Source: UBA969 sp041694635
Lineage (GTDB): Bacteria; Planctomycetota; Planctomycetia; Gemmatales; Gemmataceae
DNA: 64,000 bases
Reading direction: 5' to 3'
Assembly: GCA_041694635.1 (NCBI GenBank)
Contig: JBDNHI010000098.1
Span: forward strand, 1 to 64,000
The position numbers and the translations under genes are program-made. Positions 62,331 to 64,000 of this stretch are shown in pieces; within the stretch, counting starts at the first letter, position 1; the number at the start of each line of letters is the position of its first letter. The notes below the pieces were generated by a model. That model was not told the DNA's origin. It saw only the letters and a program-made list of their open reading frames with translations, and did no database searches.

Positions 62331-62624
62331 TCATGAAGTTTTATCTGCTTGAAATACCCCAATAAAACTGCCTCTAAGAACAGTAAATGCTAAGTTTTTG
62401 TCGTTTAAACTTACATCGGGAAGGACTTTTTCGTCAAATTGCTTTAAAAGTAAGGGGATCAGCGTTTCATCAAATTGCATTTCTTCGAAAATTACAACGG
62501 TACCATCGACTAAGCCATTCGTCCGAAAATGCAAATCAAAGCTGGCGAGGTCTTTGCCAAAAATTTGTGCCATATATCTTTCTGATGAAGGCGTTCTAAC
62601 CAACCTAATAAATTCAAAATTCAT
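62331..62624 (-). CDS. Small hypothetical protein
   Basis: 97 residues with AGGAAC before the ATG. It opens MNFEFIRLVRTPSSERYMAQIFG and has no signal peptide or membrane span. The sequence alternates hydrophobic strands and charged turns, possibly one alpha/beta domain. It is 9 bases from the DUF4236 gene and in the same direction, so probably co-transcribed. I do not know its function. Confidence 0.65.
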   Translation of the reverse strand: MNFEFIRLVRTPSSERYMAQIFGKDLASFDLHFRTNGLVDGTVVIFEEMQFDETLIPLLLKQFDEKVLPDVSLNDKNLAFTVLRGSFIGVFQADKTS

Positions 62625-62633
62625 AAGATGTTC

Positions 62634-62921
62634 CTATTTAGCAACGAAGCCGATAGCTTGTAAAAACATTATTAAAAGCACAAAAATTACAATACAACCA
62701 CAACAAGTTCCGCAAGCACCGGGTTGTTGTTTTGAAGCAGCATTTCCGTTTGTTGTGTAACGAATTCCAGTCCCGGGGATAGAAACTGAAGAATAACTTC
62801 TACCTTGAGAATTCACTCCGGTGCGGAACCCTTTTCCGCCAATTGAATAACCAACGCCTGAACTTCCCATATTAATGCGAAAAGGGCCAAGGTTGATAGA
62901 TTTGCGAAAAGACCAACCCAT
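62634..62921 (-). CDS. DUF4236 domain protein
   Basis: 95 residues. The N-terminal part is a clear DUF4236 domain: MGWSFRKSINLGPFRIN, GSSGVGYSIGGKGFRTG and VSIPGTGIRYTT. The C-terminal half has a hydrophobic segment (CGCIVIFVLLIMFLQAIGFV) preceded by CGTCCGC. The domain is found in many phage and bacterial proteins, with unknown function; here it could be a membrane-anchored small protein. GAGG lies before the ATG. Confidence 0.85.
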   Translation of the reverse strand: MGWSFRKSINLGPFRINMGSSGVGYSIGGKGFRTGVNSQGRSYSSVSIPGTGIRYTTNGNAASKQQPGACGTCCGCIVIFVLLIMFLQAIGFVAK

Positions 62922-63029
62922 CTAAAAACCTCTGTTCTAGGAATCGTAACTAATTTATATCAATTAAATCATTAATCTGTTTGAAAAACAATTAGGCTTT
63001 TAACTTTATTAAGGAAATGAACGAAAATT

Positions 63030-63461
63030 CTAATCAGCATCTTTAAATTTATTAGACCTAAACGATTTGTTTTCAGAGTTCCGTTTTTTATTTTGAAGTC
63101 TTTTCCGGGCTACAGATTTTGGCACTTTCGTTATTCTTCTTACTTCAACAGGTTTGATAGCCATGGCTAATAAGTTGCAAAGTTTTTCTAAAGCATCTGC
63201 TTTATTGCTAATTTGAGTTCGAAACTTCTGGCTCACGATTACCATAAATCCATCTGAATCGGTAAGCCTGATCACATTCGGATTTTGTGAAGCAATAAAT
63301 TTTTGTCTGTAGGTTAAAGCTTTAGAAGCATAAAGGCTAAAGTAGAGTCGGACTTTAGTTTCGACCTTATTAACATTTTGGCCACCTGGCCCTCCCGACC
63401 TGCTCGTTTCAAAAGTTATTTCAGTTTCAATTAAATCTTTTTTAAATAATTCATCCATCAA
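63030..63461 (-). CDS. arfB: Alternative ribosome-rescue factor ArfB
   Basis: 143 residues. The GGQ domain is complete: SGGPGGQNVNKVETKVRLYF with the catalytic GGQ at about residues 26-28. It hydrolyses peptidyl-tRNA on stalled ribosomes that lack a stop codon. The C-terminus is basic (RRITKVPKSVARKRLQNKKRNSE), the tail that enters the empty mRNA channel. It starts at one of two adjacent ATGs. No neighbour suggests an operon. Confidence 0.93.
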   Translation of the reverse strand: MMDELFKKDLIETEITFETSRSGGPGGQNVNKVETKVRLYFSLYASKALTYRQKFIASQNPNVIRLTDSDGFMVIVSQKFRTQISNKADALEKLCNLLAMAIKPVEVRRITKVPKSVARKRLQNKKRNSENKSFRSNKFKDAD

Positions 63462-63560
63462 GAAAACCTTACTTTTTAAAAGTTAGGGTAAGGGCCTTTT
63501 ATGGGGAGAAAAACAAAAGAAGGGTATTCATAAGTACAAGATTTTAAAAGCTTTAGAAAG

Positions 63561-63633
63561 TGGAGGCTAAGAGAATCGAACTCTTGACCTATAGCTTGCA
63601 AAGCTATCGCTCTACCAATTGAGCTAAGCCCCC
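63561..63633 (-). tRNA. tRNA-Ala (anticodon TGC)
   Basis: Minus strand 73-base cloverleaf. The acceptor GGGGGCT pairs with AGCCTCC (one G-T pair), the D arm contains AGCTCAATTGGTAGAGC, the anticodon stem ATAGC/GCTAT encloses TTTGCAA with anticodon TGC reading GCA, and the T arm is AAGAGTTCGATTCTCTT. CCA is not encoded. Confidence 0.95.
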
Positions 63634-64000
63634 TTTCAACCTAATTAAATTAAAGAAATTGGCCCTTTGTTACAAGGGGTAATTCTTATTTTTTGATCAA
63701 TATTTTACTTCTGTTCCTCTCTAACCAAACTCATAAACAGTTTGCTTGTATAGCCTTATCGTTGATGATCTTTAAAAAGTGCTGGAATTTCATTGGGAAA
63801 TTCGACTCAGAATACAAGTGAATTTTTGAATTTACAGCGTAACAGCCTTATTTTAGTGTGTAAGTAAAGGACCCAAATCAATAACCGTAGCGTTGGGGGA
63901 ATTTGTGTATTAATTCAAGCCAACTATTTAAACAACTGGTTTCCCACCTTGGTGGGAATGACTGCAAAGCGTGTTACGGTCGCTTTTTCCTTTAAACCTT
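63634..64000. other. End-of-window gap with a small palindrome
   Basis: No gene I can support. TTCCCACC (63941-63948) and GGTGGGAA (63951-63958) make a perfect hairpin with a 2-base loop, followed by TGAC. It resembles dispersed palindromic elements of bacterial chromosomes. Confidence 0.5.

Overview
This window comes from a low-GC planctomycete chromosome, most likely a Gemmatales or Gemmataceae-like lineage. The assignment rests on family content read from the translations, not on a database search. The typical families are: a prepilin-like DUF1559 protein, a two-repeat TIGR03067-type protein, DUF1549/DUF1553 + DUF1501 + PPC and DUF1592 + DUF1552 secretome cassettes, sulfatases, an ECF sigma factor abutting a Ser/Thr kinase with WD40 repeats, and DUF4236, DUF4126 and DUF2256 proteins. 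Most of the window is AT-rich with AGGAG-like ribosome sites. TGA, TAA and TAG are all used as ordinary stops.

Layout. 1-9.2 kb: a small secreted thioredoxin-like protein, then a heavy-metal efflux block (Cys-rich secreted protein, CusB-like adaptor, very large CusA-like RND pump, and a convergent TolC-type lipoprotein). 9.2-14.3 kb: a hypothetical protein, the ECF sigma factor-kinase operon whose WD40 propeller is cut by an in-frame stop, a Tat-exported four-repeat Cys-rich protein and a secreted hypothetical protein. 14.3-16.0 kb: an accessory patch with a GC-rich island of overlapping small reading frames, a lipoprotein, and a broken 3' end of a formylglycine-generating-enzyme-like gene whose substitutions look like a diversity-generating-retroelement variable region. 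16.0-28.0 kb: housekeeping (DUF4126, tRNA-Arg, a cytosolic histidine kinase, a lipoprotein, sugar epimerase, ftsY, a PHP phosphoesterase, nusB, ribH, rho, coaE, polA), nearly all on the minus strand in tight operons.

28.0-32.3 kb: a coiled-coil membrane protein, tRNA-Thr followed by an isolated copy of its own 3' half (an att-like duplication) and two long inverted repeats, then the TIGR03067-type protein and a small secreted protein. 32.4-42.8 kb: a 48-residue DUF2256 gene overlapping a photolyase-related gene, a PQQ-propeller protein, an ABC-F ATPase, an esterase, a 16-residue-repeat protein, a secreted HExxH protein, a dicarboxylate symporter and a sulfatase. 42.8-45.0 kb: a DUF1559 pseudopilin flanked by two paralogous lipoproteins. 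45.2-52.9 kb: the DUF1549/DUF1553-DUF1501-PPC-hydrolase operon and a convergent sulfatase. 53.0-55.7 kb: a thiol-redox protein, a hypothetical protein and a methyltransferase-UbiA pair. 55.8-59.7 kb: the DUF1592-DUF1552 pair. 59.7-64.0 kb: trhO, a dienelactone hydrolase, a HEAT-like gene broken by TGA right after its signal peptide, two small hypothetical genes, arfB and tRNA-Ala.

The strongest leads are: the FGE remnant with changes confined to Asn-type codons (15.6-15.8 kb); the GC-rich island next to it; the tRNA-Thr 3' duplication enclosing a hairpin element; the roughly 250-residue insertion in the RND pump; and two otherwise well-preserved genes with a single in-frame stop. No complete new defence or mobile system is demonstrable from the sequence alone.
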